The notes: generated by a model from the sequence alone, not told the origin. DNA of 64,000 bases from Cornus controversa (GCA_026545225.1 CM048852.1:9844501-9908500); one strand, 5' to 3'; counted from the stretch's first letter, positions 26,401-41,400 are shown. Translations and numbers: made by a program.

Positions 26401-29400
26401 TCCTTTCATGAAGAACAGAATATGAAGCAAGCATGATGGTTGACTTATTATCACAAAACAAGTTTGAGGACTGATTTTCACTTAGCTCTAGCTCTTTTAA
26501 GAAAGATCGAAGTCAGAGAATCTCGCAAGTATCCTGAGCCATGGTACAATACTCAGCCTCTGCTAAAGATCTCAAAACTATAGACTGCTTCTTACTTTTT
26601 TAGGATAGAAGATGATCTCCATAGAAAGTACATAAGCCAGATGTGGAACGTCTGTTAGTCTTGGACCCAATATAGTCTGCATCACTAAAACATGGTCAGT
26701 GTTATTAAAGGCACGCCTAGGCTCCAGGAGCAAGGATTGCGCCTGTTGTGAACCCAGACTTAGCGATGTTCACTAGATGTGTGCCTGGGTTGCGCCTTAT
26801 ACAAGTCACGCGCCAGACTGATATTTCCTCTTTTCTTTTTCCTAATTCAAAAAGGAGACTTTTGTCTCGTTCAAAGAAAAGAAGAGAGAGGCCCATTACG
26901 ATTGCAAGACCTGAACAATGCCAAAACCTCACGTCACGATGCCGAAAGCCCTACATCACGATGTCGACAACCTTCGTCGTGGAGAGTTGCAGAGACGATC
27001 AGATACACATGCTCTTCTTCCTCCACTCTCTTTGTCCACTTCCTCTCTCTCTTTTTTTTTCTTTCTCTGAATGCTATCTGTTGTACTAAATTATTTCCTA
27101 TTGTTTTTTTCAACAGCTTTCTTTTTCTTTCTTCTTTTTTTGGAGTCCCTCTCTTTCTCTGTCTCGTCGTATTCTTCTCTCTCTCTCACTCTTTTTCTTT
27201 CTTCTTGTCCAAAATTATAATCTGCTTTTTTTTTTTAAAAGGTTTTTTTTTTTTGGCTGTCCCTCTCTCTCTGTGTCTTCCTTCTATTTCCTGCTGTTTT
27301 TTTTTTTTGTGCTTTGTTTCATTTTATAGTTCTTGAATGCCATGGTTGATGGATTTATTTTTTCATATTTGATATGAATTTTTAAAAATATTGATTATGA
27401 GATATGAATTCTTTTATAGCAATTTAACTTTTCAATTGTGTTCCTCACTTCACTTAGGCTCGTGCCTCGCCTTGTGCCTAGGCTCCAAAGGACATTTAGT
27501 GCCTTAGTGCGCTTACAGCCTTTGATAACACATGATAGCACAACTTGCCTGCCTTTAGAAGAATAGAATAATCCAAGTCCAGGACAGGACTTATGATATC
27601 GAAGAATATGATATACTGCATCCACATGAGTTGTACGAGGAGTATGCATAAACTGGTTGACAACACTAACCGCAAGCGCTGATACTGCGAGGGATCAGAA
27701 AGGAGGTCTCTAGACTCAGTTGAGATCTTCAAATTAGGATCTATAGGAGTGGAAGTAGGTTTACACCCAAACATACTCGTGTCTCGAAGAAGATCCAAGA
27801 CGTAATTCCTTTGCGATAAAGAGATACTCTACTTAGATCTAGCAACCTCAATTCGCAAGAAATATCTGAGCTGCCCAAGCTCTTTCACATCAAAAACTTT
27901 AACCAATTAAAGCTTTACTTGAGCAATCCCAGGGATGTTATCGCCAGTAATGATGATATTATCAACATAGATAAGAAGAATGATACAACGACCAGTAGAG
28001 GAACGTGGATAAAACATGTATGGTCAGAAACTCAGAATAACATCTAACAAACTCCATGGATAGAATTACATTATTGAAACGACTGAATCAAGCTCTGGGA
28101 GATTGTTTTAACCTATACAGAGACTTCCGCAATCGACAAACCTTCCAACATACTCTCCCTCAACCCAAAAACCGGGTGGAGGATCATGTAAATGGTCTCA
28201 AGAAGGTCGCTGTTAAGGAAAGCATTCTTCGAGGCCAATTGTGAGATGCAGCCAAGGAGACAAGCAAACGAACTGAGGTCAATTTAGCGATAGGAGCAAA
28301 GGTATCATTAAAGTCTTTACCAGGAGCTTGAGTAAACCCTTTGGCCACTAAACAAGCCTTATACCAATCGATAAAGCCATCAGCTATATATTTAACACTG
28401 AATACCTATTTGTGATCAACAGTCATTTCACTGGGATGGAGCGATACAAGCTCCCATGTGTCATTATGCTGCAAAACATCCATTTCTACCTTCATCTAAT
28501 TGAGATTTTAAAGAGCCTCAAACACATTTTTGGGAATGAAAATGGAATCAAGTTTGTTTAGAAAGACTCGGTAAGACCTGAAAAGACTAACATAAGAGAT
28601 ATATTGTGAAATAGGATGTTCAGTATTACAAGCGAATCTAAATGTTGCAGGGGTTCTGCGATCCCAAGTGGGATACCGAGGCTCAGGAATGGGTCAGGGA
28701 GGAACTGTAAACAAGAAAGGGGGGGGGGGGGTGAGATGTACCTGAACCTGTATCTGAGGTGGATGAAGGCAATAGAGGTGAAGCATGAGGGCGACTATAA
28801 TAAACCTGCAAAGGGTGTGAGGAAACCACAGAATAAGACTCTTCTTGAAAAATAGGAAAAGGAAGAACAAGAGGAGAAGTCTCTGGATCGGGAGTAGAAG
28901 TCTCCTGTAGGATAGTGTTAGAACCATAAAAAAGGGTTTGCTCATTAAATGTGACATCAGGAGAGTGATACATGTGTTTGTGTACGGGATCATAGCACCG
29001 ATTACCTTTTGACATGGAAGAGTATCCTAAAAAGATACATTTAATGGCCTTGTCATCAAGTTTAGTACAAGAAGGGCTACGATTCTGAACAAAACATGTA
29101 CATTGAAACACCCGAGGCATGATGGAGAAAAGAGTAATATCATGCTAAAGTACTTGTAAGGGGGCCTTACCACTTAATACTCTATTAGGGGTACGATTAA
29201 TGCAAAGAGTAGCTGTAAGAGCCGCCATGTGCCAGTATGACTTTTGCACATTCATACCACTTAAAAAGACATCGAACAACTGACATTAGGTGGCAGTCTT
29301 TACATTCTGCCACACCATTTTGTTCAATGGTATATGGACAAGTAAGCTGATGAAGAATACCCTATTGATTAAGTTGAGATTGAAACTCTTTGGAAACATT

Positions 29401-32400
29401 CACGACCATTGTCAGACCTAATATTCTTAACAACAATTTTATATTGAGTTTTGATCATTTGGAGAAATTGAGTGAATAAGGGAAAAATTTTAGATTTTTT
29501 TAGTAAAAATACCCTATGTGCAGTGAGAATAGTTATCAATGGATGTGACATAATAACGATGCCCCAAAAAAGCAGTAACAGGAGGACTCTACACACCAGA
29601 ATGTTTAAGATCAAACATACTAGATTCATGATGCATATGAGAAATATAATTGGTTCTAGTATGTTTGGAAATCTCACAAATCTCACATTGAAACTTATGA
29701 TCCTTACAAGCCGTTATTAATGAAGGGAAAAGAAGACATAAATACTGAAAGTTTACATGCCCAAGGCGAGCATGCCATAAATTTAAAGTCTGAAAAGAAA
29801 AATTATGAGAACTAGAAACTGGAAGAACAGAGGCTTGATGGCTTCAAGCAAGTGGAGGAGGTATTGGTGGAGGATCCCCAAAGTAGTAGAGGCCATCGTG
29901 CTCATATCCCCTACCACAAATCCTCTTCAAACACAAGTCCTGTAAAACACAATAACGAGGAAAGAAAATCGGTGCACAGTTCAGAGATTTGACAAGTTTG
30001 CTAACATATAGAAGATTAAATGCAAAGTTAGGAACATGAAGAACTTATGTCAGAATAATATCAGGCGATAGATGAACATCTCCTTTATTACGAATAATGG
30101 TAGTTGACCCATTGGCTAGGCTCATATATTGATTAACAGGGATAACAAGAGTAGAAAATAATGACAACACGAGTTATGTGATCATTGGCTCCAAAATCCA
30201 GAACCCAAGTAGATTTGCCTGCTTTAAGGAGTACCTGTAGCTATTGTAGTCATGGGAGTAGAAGATTTAGCTATGGTAGATGAAGTTCCGAACTACTCCT
30301 AAAGTTTACCAATTTGGGAATGTAATTGATTGAAGTCCTACTCTGATATTGACAGCTTGAGTATCTCCTGAGATGCCTGAGCAATCTCTTGATAAAGTTC
30401 AAAGATACAAGGGTCATTGCGGGAGTGGGCATACATCTTGTTAAGGGCTTGACATAGACGAAAACAGAAGTGTGAAACATGAACATATTATTGATACGCT
30501 CCTCCATTGAGTTGAAGATCCAACCCCGAATGGTGCATTTGTGTATGTTTCATGCAATATGTTTAATATCCTTCTTTTCTGATTCCTTGACTAGACCCAA
30601 AAGCCAACCAGTTTTCCCTTTCCCTCCATTATTGAGTTGAAGAGATCGAGACCAAGATATGATGTTGCGCCCATTTAAGAGCACACTAGTAACCCGTTGC
30701 GCCGGAGCATGCTGTGCGAAGATAAAGTATGTTGGACCGAGGATAAAGTATCCTTTTGACTATTAGAATCACCTATAGTACCAAAACAAGGTTGGTCCAC
30801 AGGTCAAAGAGGGAGGAAAGAGAAAAAAAAAGGCCAAAAAAGTCAGCTCTTCCTTTTGACTATTATATTTGGATTCGCTTGTAGTAGTTATCATCTATTT
30901 CACAGTATATCTCTTATGATGGTCTTTCTGGGTCTTACCGAGCCTTTCTTGGCAAACTTGATTCCATTTCCATTCCCAGAAATACGTTTGAGGCTCTCTA
31001 AAAGCCTAATTGGATGAAGGTAGAAATGGATGTTTTGTAGCATAATGACACATGGGAGCTTGTATCTCTTCCTCTTGGTGAAAAAACTGTTGGTTGCAAA
31101 TGGGTATTCATTGTTAAATATCTAGCTGATGGCTTTATTAATCGGTATAAGGCCCGTTTGGTGGCCAAATGGTTTACTCAGGTTCCTGGTAAAGACTTTA
31201 TTGATACCTTTGCTCCTGTCGATAAATTGACCTCTGTTCATTTACTTGTCTTCCTGGCTGCTTCTCGTAATTAGCCTCTTCATTAGCTTGAATGTTTTCC
31301 TTAACGGTGACCTTCTTGAGACCATTTTCATGGATCCTCCACCCAGTTTTCAGGTTGAGGGGGAGTATGCTTGAAGGGTCTGTCGATTGCGGAAGTCTCT
31401 GTATGTGTTAAAACAATCTCCCAAAACTTGGTTCAGTCATTTCAGTAATGTAATTCTATCCATGGAGTTTGCTAGATGCTATTCTGACCATACATGTTTT
31501 ATCCACGTTCCTCCACCGGTCACTTTATCATTCTTCTCGTCTATGTTGATGATATCATCATTACTGGCGATGACATCCCTGGGATTGCTCAAGTAAAGTT
31601 TGAATTGGCTAAAGTTTTTGATGTGAAAGACCCTGGGCAACTCAAATATTTTCTTGAGAATTGAGGTTGCTAGATCGAAGTAGGGTATCTCTTTATCGCA
31701 AAGGAAGTACGCCTTGGATCTTCTTCGAGACACGGGTATGCTTGGGTGTAAACCTGCTTCCACTCCTACAGATCCTAATCTGAAGATCTCGGCTGAGGAT
31801 GAAGATCTCCTTTCCGATCCCTCGCAGTATCAGCACTTGGTAGGAAGATCGATTTATCTTACCAACACCTATCCTAATTTTGCTTTTGTGGTTAGTGTTG
31901 TGAGCCAGTTTATGCATGCTTCTTGCACAACTCATACAGATGCGGTATATTATATTCTTCGATATCGCAAGTCCTGTCCTTAACTTGGATTATTCTCTTT
32001 TTTTTAACAAGTATGTTGGGCTATCCCATTTTAGTGATACAGATTATGCTGGGTCCAAGACTTACTGACGTTCCTTCCATATTTGACTTCTGTACTTTCT
32101 ATAGAGATCATATTATATCTTGGAAAAGGAAGAAGCAGACTATAGTTTCGAGTTCTTTAGCAAAGGCTAAGTATATCGTGCCATGGCTAAGGATGCTTGT
32201 GAGATTCTCTGGCTTCGATCTTTCTTAGATGAGTTAGAGCTAAATGAAAAACAGTCCTCAAACTTGTTTTGTCATAATAAGTCAGCCATCATGCTCGCTT
32301 TAGATTGTGTTCTTCATTAGACGACTAAACATATAGAGGTGGACATTCATTTTATCGGAGAGAAGGTTCGTTCGGGAATTATGAAGCTGTGCTTTGTTCC

Positions 32401-35400
32401 GTCCTCTGATCAGTCTGTTGATGTGTTCACCAAATTCGTTGGTCCATCTTTGCTTCATTCCTCGATTACCAAGCTGGACTTGATTGATATCTTCACTCCA
32501 GCTTGAGGGGGAGTTTTGAAATATTTTTATTACTTTTATTTTATTTAATAGGTTTTTTAGCCCTTTGTTGAGTGTTTTTTTTGTAAGATCCCCATAATTA
32601 TGGTATCACGTAGATTGTGGCATCTTTCCTATTTTTTCTTTGATTTGGTTTTCTTTTTTACCCTATTCTTGTATATAAATATAGCTCTTAGCTCTGGGTA
32701 GGAGTGAGCCAAAAATCCAAAAAAAAGAAGACCACACATGAGGGGTGTGTTGAAGGATTTAAATATTAAAGTTACACATTCTATAACATCTTAAGCTTTT
32801 AGAGTACAGATGGTTGTTAACATGGTTTCAGAGCCAAGAGGTCATGGGTTCGACTCTGCGTGAGTGCCATCGTGCAGGGAAGTGTTGTTGGATGTCACTC
32901 TAATGTTCACGTGACACTCTTAACATGATGTGTGTTAGGCCTTAAAAGATTAAAGTTTGTCCTCTTTAACACCATTTGGTTTTAGGTGAGATGGCGGCTT
33001 AAGATCCGACAATTGGTATCAGGGCCAGACTCAGTCTTTGATCCGATGTCACGCCAAGCACTCACTTGGGTGGTGTCCGTGTCTAGGTCTAAATATGGGT
33101 ATAAGTTGGCGGGTAGGAAGACTACCCAATAACTTAGGCTTTTGGATCATTGGTAAGTGCCCGACCCGTTACAGGTTACCTAAGGGAATTCTGCTAAAAA
33201 AAATGTCAAAAACGGAGGGTTGGTGGCGACGCAAAGGCTGGGAGGAGAGGTAGGTGTGCCGGAGTTGAGGGAAAGATGAGTGAGGGAGAGAGAAAGTGGC
33301 GGCGTTGGGGAAGGAGGATGGAATTTTTTGTTTTGTTTTGTTTTGTTCTGATTCCAAAAAGAAGAAAAGAAAAACTGGAAAGATGCCACAATCTATGTGA
33401 TCCCATAATTATAGGGATCTTATGTAAAAACACCTAATAAAAGCCTAAAAACAACTAAGAAATAAAATAAAAGTAATAAAGATATTTCAACACCTTCAAA
33501 CATGAATTTGTTTCGTGCTTGCCAGAGACTCCAACAAATATAAGCCAATAGACTCAAGGAATCTTCCTTCATGTCAGATTTAACCCCAAGTGACAACATG
33601 GAAATGAACCACCTTCTCCATGTAGAGAAAGAATGCTCACTTACATCAAGCTGCAAAGGGCAAAGCTATGAACCCTCAATTGAAATGAACCACCCTCTCC
33701 ATGGAAATGTTTTTGATTCATTTCTTAAGGATGATAGGTCAACCCTCAAAGGTATGAACCCTTTGCAAAACTCTCTCCATATCGTCCAAGAATTCAAACC
33801 TCACCATTAAGAAGCTATCCTTCAAATACATAAGCTTCAGCTCTTTGTACCAGCAATGTTGTATGCCTTGAGAAAAGGATAGTAAGGTTTCTTGCCCATT
33901 GCATATCCAATCATGGAGTTGTTCCAGAGTTCGTTCTCATCTTTAACATCCTTTTTGGAGTCTGCATAATAGTCAAGATTTATGAAGGAAGTTTTGGTGG
34001 AGTTTTCGAACAAACTCTGCCATGAGTTACGAGGAGGAGACTTTACCCAGGTAGGAGGAGCTCCTGAATCAGTCGTCTTCTTCATGTGTCAAACCCTAGT
34101 TCGCCTAAAAATCCTATGGAACTTTTGTTTCAACTCTGCATCATCCTCAGTATCACTATCTAAAGTTTCAGTCATCTTTCCAATAATCATGTTTGAAGTA
34201 TCCGCAATTGCCAGCAAGGCAACTTGAGACTCTTCTTCTTGTTCGCTGGATGAGTCATCACTTTCAGATTCCAATGAATCATAGAGGGTGGCTTTCATGG
34301 CTCTTGATTTTCCTTTCTTTTTATCTTTCTTATCATTTTCAGATTTCTTAGGACATTCTCCTGTAACATGTCCTTTTCCACCATAATTCAAACATGTGAT
34401 TGTGTTGGACTTGCCTTTCTTTTCTATCTTAGATTTTTTCTTACCTTTAGAGGAATTTATCTTACTAGATTTACTGTACTTGGGACTTTTTCAGAAATTT
34501 CTTAAATTTTCTAGTAAGCAATGCAATTTCCTCCACCGTTTTACTAGATAAACTGCACTATATTTAACTTTTTAAAGTCATTTTTAATAACCTCATCCCG
34601 TGTTATTTTTGGTCACCCTCCCCATCTCTTACCTTCATTACAACTAGTGTTCCTCGCTTCACCAGTGCGTCTCTTGGCCTCCTATATATGTGTCCAAACC
34701 ATCTCAATCTACTTTCTCTAAATTTTCACAAATGCATGCTACATGTAATTTTTCTCACACTCTCATTAGGGACCTCATCTCTTCTAGTCACTCCAATCAT
34801 TTACCTTAGCATTCTCATTTCCATTGCTGAAGGTGTTATTCTTGTCCATTTTTAGGGCCCAACACTTCGCCCCATACAACATCGTTGGTCTACTAACGGT
34901 CTTATAAAATTTTCCTTTTAGCTTATGTGTTATCTTTTTATCACACAATATTCCACTAGCTTGCCTCCATTTTATCCAACCCGCACCTATTCTACTAGTT
35001 ATGTCGCTATCTATCTCTCTGTCGTTTTGTATTACTGATCCTAGGTACAAAAATTGGTTGTTTTGAGTAACCTTTTGGTCTTGAATTGTTATCATTATAT
35101 ATTCAGTGTTCAAATCTCTGTTAAATTTACTCTCCATGTACTCGGATTTAGTTCAACTAATTCTCAATCCTATTGATTCTAAAGCATTTATCCACATTTC
35201 TAGTTTTATTGTTAAGTTCTCTTTAGAGGTATTCACCGGCACGATATCATCGACAAGCATCATGCACCATTTAATACAAAACAGTAGCGATAAGCTGTTG
35301 TCCGAGCATCTTTCCATAGAAGTCAACAACTTCAATTTTAATTCCTCTATCATGTAAAGCCAATGCACGAACCAACTGATCTTCCAATCTGCCGTGATTC

Positions 35401-38400
35401 GGATTTCCTCGAATTCGAGCATCATGAAAGGAGTTTTCCTCTTCTTCCTCAAAATATTCATCCTCAAGACTATCTTCAGATATGTCCAAGGGGCCGCAGT
35501 TGCCTTCCCGAATCTCCATACGAGCTTTAACACGTTCCTGTAGTTGAAGAGCTTGCACAGCTCTTGACAGATCCTCAATCATACGCTGCATCTCAGTCAT
35601 TTCTGTTTGTTGGTTTCCTCTTCAACGACCTCTACCACATCCAACTATGGTGTAGAACTAGTTTTCGGCTCTGATACCAATTTAATGCAAAACAGTAGTG
35701 ATAAGCTGATGTCCGAGAACTATAATAGTGCAAAACCTCAAAGAAGAGGGATTTCCAGCAAAAAAAAAGGACAAAAATTAGAGATGCAAAGCAATAAAAT
35801 CAAAGTTGGAACTTAGATATGTGAGTTCTGGGGGTAAAAAGACCTAGAGAAACTCTAAATCTAATCTTCTAATCTTCTGAAAATAAAAAGCTCCCTACAA
35901 AGTCTCTTAATAGACTATTTATACTAGGGTTACAACAGCCCTAGCATCCTAGCCCTTGATTTCCATAACTAATAAATCCTAACCGTCCAAAGTACTTAAA
36001 ACTCGCATGATAGTCACATGACTTTTCAAAAAAAGACTAGGACTACAACTATCATCTACAAATAACGTAAGTCATAAAAATCAAATAAGACACAAAATCA
36101 GCAAATAACTAAGACCTTAAGATACTGAACCCAAGCCTAGATGGCTAGCGGGCCAGATTAGTCTTGGAGAGCCTTGTAGATACTCCTGCATCACCATGGA
36201 ATCTTGTTTTGGAAATATTTTCTTATCTCATCTAAGATTATTGCAAAATGATTTAGGCTTAGCATCGATCCTTGGTGCAATCCTACGTTTATGGAGAACT
36301 CACTAGTCACCACATGTGGTAAGAACTTTAGTTTTCGTGTTCATATATATCTTGGATACTTTTTATGATTTGTAAGGAAACTTGTTTCCTTTGTAGGGCC
36401 CACCAAATTCTATCTCTTGGACCCTATCATATGTTCTTTGTAAGTCTATAAAAATAATATGTAAGTTTTGTTGCTTATTCCTATATGTTTCAACTAATTG
36501 CCTAAGTACGTTTATAGCTTCCACTGTTGATCTCTCCCACATTAACCTGAATTGGTTATTTGATACCATGGACATCTTCCTTAGTCTTTGTTAAATGACT
36601 CTTTTCCACACTTTCATTGTATGACTCGATAATTTAATTCCTCTATAGTTGCCACAATTTTTTATCTCCCCTTTATTTTTGTAAAGTGGTACTATTGTAC
36701 TTTCTCTCCATTCATTTGACATCATACCTTTCTCTAGGATACTGTTAAGCAACTTTGTTTGCCACTCAACTCCTACATTATCTAACGTTCGTCACGCCTC
36801 TATGGGTATATTATGCAGGTCTACCGCTTTATTACTTCCCATCTTCTTAAGTGTGCCCTCTACCTCCTTGTTGGCTATGTTATATGGACTCGGGTACGAG
36901 TGTCGGGTACGGGTATGCATCCGCATGTCGGACGTGTCAAATCCCATTCAGAAGGACACATGGACACTACTAAATATTCATTTTATTTAATATTTTTATT
37001 TTATTCTTTAGAGAAAAATAATGTTTTTATGTAATATATTGACCATAATAGAGATTTCACTCATTTGAAGTAATAATATAATAAAATGGAATTATTGGAT
37101 ATAGTTTTTTAGGTGTATGTCCAACCAAAAGTGTCGGACACATATCCCATACCCATGTCCGAATAATATGTGTTGACACGGATACTTCACCTACTTTGAA
37201 GAGTCCGGGTAACATAGCTTGTTAGTGATTTTATCTTTCATTCCTATGTTAACTTCATTTCCTTCTACTTCTGCTCTATGGTATTCCTCATTTAGTAGAT
37301 TTTGAAAGTAATTCTTCCATCTATTTAATATGTTGCTTTCTTTGACTAAGATTGTGTTGTCTATGTTCTTAATACATCTCATTTGGTTTAGGTCTTTAGT
37401 TGATCTATCCCTATTCTTTGCTAATTTATAAGTATTTTTCTCGTCCTCTTTTGTGCCTAGTTTTTCATATAAGACATTTATTGAGCTTTGCTTTGCTTAC
37501 TACCTTCTTTACTTCACCTTTGAGTTTATTATACGTGTCTAATTCTTCTTCTAGTTTGCTTTTTTACCATGCTTTAAAGCTTGTCCTCTTTTGTCTAATT
37601 ATCTGTTGTACTTCCTCACTCCACCACCATGTCTCTTTCTTGATGAACTTCTCTCCTTTAATTTCGTCAAAAACTTCTTTCACCTTATTCCTCATACAAT
37701 TTTCCATTTTGATCCATAAGTTATTTACATCATCATTCCAATCCCATTGCTTATCCCTTACTATTTGTTCTTTAAATGTGGCCGTTTTACTACCTTTTAA
37801 ATTTTCCATTTAATGTTCTTATGTCCCTTTTTTTGCTCTTTTATATTTAAACCCTTTGATTAATATGTCCAAAATTAGTATGCGATATTGGTTTGTGAGA
37901 CTCTCCCTGGGAATTACTTTACAATCTTTACATAAAGCCCATTTCCTTCTTCTATACAAGCAATAATCAATTTATGTTTTACTCATTCCACTTTTATATG
38001 TTATTGGATGCTTTTTGTCATTTTTTTTTAAAAGTGTTAGCCATAACTAAGTTTTATGCTTTTGCGAAGTCTAAAAGTGTTTCTTTTATCTCATTTCATT
38101 CTCCAAAACCATATCCTCTATGGATTTGTGTATATCCCATCCTATCAACTCTTACATGTCCATTAAAGTCACCGCCTACGAAAATACTCTCGTGATTTAG
38201 CATAGGTTGTATTAATCCGTATAACGAGTCCCAAAAAAGTTTATTTATAGTGTCATCTAATACACCTTGAGGAGCGTACACACTTATTATATTCAAAATA
38301 GGTTCATCTAGCACAATTTTCATAGCTATTAATCTATCTCATTGTCTTCTCACCTCTATTACTTTATCTCTCATGTAGTGATCCACTACTATGAATACTC

Positions 38401-41400
38401 CGTTTCGTTGGTTATCTTTTCCTCCCAAATAGAAAAGCTTATATCCTCCCCAATCTCTCTAGCTTTTTCACCTTTCCACTTAGTTTCTTGTAAGCAAGTT
38501 ATATTTATTTTTCTTTGTTTTAATGTATCCACTAGTTCATTACACCTATCGATTAATGTTCAATGTTGCTAGTCTAATTTTTGTGACTTATTTTTGTAAT
38601 ATTTCTTATTCAAGTGAGACTTTTTTTATTTTTTTATAAGTAAGATGTATTAGAGAGCCTTCAAAAGAGGACCACAACTCAAAAAAAACTACACAAGGCC
38701 AATAGGGCCCTTAGTCTCAAAATATCCGAGAAATCTATCTCACTGATGGATTTACAATTTTTCCTATAAACCCAACAAAAAAGAGAACTTAAAATAGAGA
38801 ATTTCCATGCCCTAATAGGAGTCTCCTCCCCGTCGAAGGATCTCCTATTTCGTTCCCTCCACAAGCACCACCAAACGCACAAGGGCACCACCTTCCACAC
38901 ATCCCGAACTTGGGCGCCCACTGAACGCTCTCTCCACGCCTCGATCAAGCCTCTCGAGGACTGAGGCATAACCCGCTGGTGGCCAAACAGACATAAAAGC
39001 ATACCCAACAATCCCAAGCGATAGGGCAATGCAAAAGAAGATGATCAACTGGCTCCTCGTTGCTCTTACACATACAACACCAATTTGCAATGACATGTCT
39101 CCTCTTCCTCAAGTTATCCAACGTAAGGATCCTCCCCAAAATCGTTGTCCAAGCAAAAAAAGCTACCTTGAGGGGGGGCTTCGTGCGCCAAATTGCTTTC
39201 CATGGGAAGACCCGCCTTGGAGCAGCTGTAAGTGTCCTATAAAAAGAGAGGACATCAAACCCCTCCGAGAAGATAGCGCCCAACCCCAGGAGTTAGACCC
39301 ACCACCTGATAATAGAGGAACTCCAAAAACCTAAGGGCGTCCTCCAACTCACAATCCTGAAAGTATCTCGTGAAGCGTACATCCTATCGAGCCGATAACA
39401 GTCAGCAACTGAGGCATGTCTATCTATAGCAATCCACATTTGCTAGCGGCCCATCCCCCACACCAAATGTCCTCCCAAAAGCGAATGTCCCTGCCATCCT
39501 AAACTCTGAATCTGATGTGTTCGGAGAACTCATTCCACTCCTTGATGAACTTCCACACACCTACTCCAGGGATCATGAGGTCCACCCCACAGAGCCTCTA
39601 CCTCTCCACTCCAAACCTCCACGTGAAACGTCTGCGAGCGGCCTATCCCCACACCAAATGCCCTCCCAAAAGCAAATGTCCCTGCCATTGTGAACTCTGA
39701 ATCTGATATGTTTGGAGAATTCATTCCACCCCTTTCTGATGAACTTCCACACACCTCCAGGGATCCTCACCTCTGAAGAGCACCATCCACCCCACTCCTC
39801 CAGAGCGTTTGCCTCTACCTCTCCATTCCAAACCTCCACATCCACTTCCCCAAAAGCGCCTTATTGAAAGGCACCAATCCCCTGATCCCTAAATCACCCA
39901 TTTGAATTGGCCTACAGACTTGCTCCCAACATACAAGATGGTATTTGAACACTTCACCCATACCACCCCATAGAAAATTTTGCTGAAGCCTCTCTATCCT
40001 CTTTGCTACCGAAATTGGAATCTGAAAGATGGAAAGGAAATAGATAGGAAGGCTCAATAAGGTGCTCTTCATCAAAGTTACCCTCCCCCCTTTGAAAGGT
40101 ACTATCTCTTCCATCTCGCGAGTCTCTTCTCATATCTCTCGACCATAGGATCCCAACCACCCACTCTCCTCGAGTGTGACCCCAAAGGCAATCCCAAGTA
40201 CGAAATGGGAAAGGATTCGACACCACAACCAAAGCTATTAGCTAGAGCATGGATTGCCTCAACCTATCCATATGGATTCAACAGACTCTTCCCCACGTTG
40301 ATTTTCAGAACAGACACTGCCTGAAACCAATTCAAGACACACTGCAAATATCTCAACGGAGACTCATTTGCATCACAAAAAACTAGTGTGTCATCCGCGA
40401 ATAACAAGTGGGAGATCTCCACCTAATTGGATAAATTAGTACCCACCCTGAACCCCTGAGCAAGCCCGCCTCCACAACCCTCCTCATCATCTTACTAAGA
40501 GCCTCCATCACAATAATGAACAAAAAGGAGAGTGGGTCTCTTTGTCTCAAGCCTCGAGAACTACTAAAGAATTCATCAAAGATTTGACATGTGTTTTACT
40601 ATTAGTTGTCTCCCTGACACTAACCCTCCTCTTTTTCACATCCAGCCTTGGGTACCAACAATGGGAGAGCAATGGGAGAGTCAGGATAAAAAGTAAATAG
40701 GTAAATATACTAAATATGATAATAACACTTTAACAAAATAAGAAATACCAATAATGCTATTATTAACTATACAAATAATAGTAATACTAATAATGGTGAT
40801 AATAGTACGAAATTTACCTCTACCCCTACATGTCCTGTAAATGTGCTAAACTATACCTATGTGTTGTGCCTAAATGTCCCGTAAATATGCAATGTGATGA
40901 GCAATATACACAGGATTCAGGATGCAATGCAATGACAGTATGCACATAAAATGAAAGTGATGCTATGAAATATTGTATGTGCAAAATCAGAGAATATAGC
41001 AGCTAATATATAAAAACAGACAAAGCAGAGGGGGAAGATGGAATCCGTATCAATACATGTATGAAAGTCTCGTTATCTTCTATTTTAAGACTTTCAAACT
41101 TAGTAGTAAACATTTGAATCTTAGAAATTTTAAGAGGAGTAATCCGTTCGTGAACTTTTTCTACGATTCCCAAGCTTGTTTAGCAAAGACAAAATTTGAA
41201 ATTCTAGTAAACTCACTAGGGGAAACAACAGTAAATATAGCATTTAAAGCCTTGGAATTGTAATTAGCTTCTACAATTTCTTCTTTGGACAACTTACTAG
41301 GCTTGGGTATGTCCTTGCCTTCTACAACTTTGACTGGTTGCTCCAACCAATCTCTATAGAAGTCCAGACCTTATCACCAATAGATTTGAGAAAGGCCCTC

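Larger units (their letters stand above)
25991..33492 (-). mobile_element. Ty1/copia retrotransposon 2 with an internal inverted duplication
   Basis: LTR-like ends at 25991-26207 and about 33365-33492 (TGTTGAAATATCTTTATTAC on the minus strand). The flanks repeat CCTTC (25986-25990, 33493-33497; the match extends to CCTTCAAA), a target duplication within the L1 RNase H gene. Minus-strand pol and gag pieces occupy 26208-30510. A second, + strand copy of the pol end plus LTR lies at 30887-32735, so the element is chimeric or nested. No open frame of useful length remains. Confidence 0.72.
34560..38585 (-). mobile_element. RTE-type LINE 2, split by an LTR remnant and a MITE
   Basis: The minus strand starts at about 38580 with endonuclease text ([10 protein letters not shown] and [10 protein letters not shown], 38150-38300), continues with a [20 protein letters not shown] stretch (37600), reverse transcriptase pieces ([20 protein letters not shown] near 36570), a VDDIVPVN box (35235) derived from FADD, and ends with [20 protein letters not shown] (34900). 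It is the same family as the LINE at 3990-12150 but antisense to APC1. Many frameshifts. Confidence 0.85.

Noticed and set aside
26779-27336. A 185-codon open frame
   Set aside because: It lies wholly inside a CT-rich MITE, with phenylalanine/leucine/serine runs caused by base composition.
33180-33433. Three overlapping open frames on the minus strand
   Set aside because: They are low-complexity CT-rich sequence and an LTR edge; no domain is visible.
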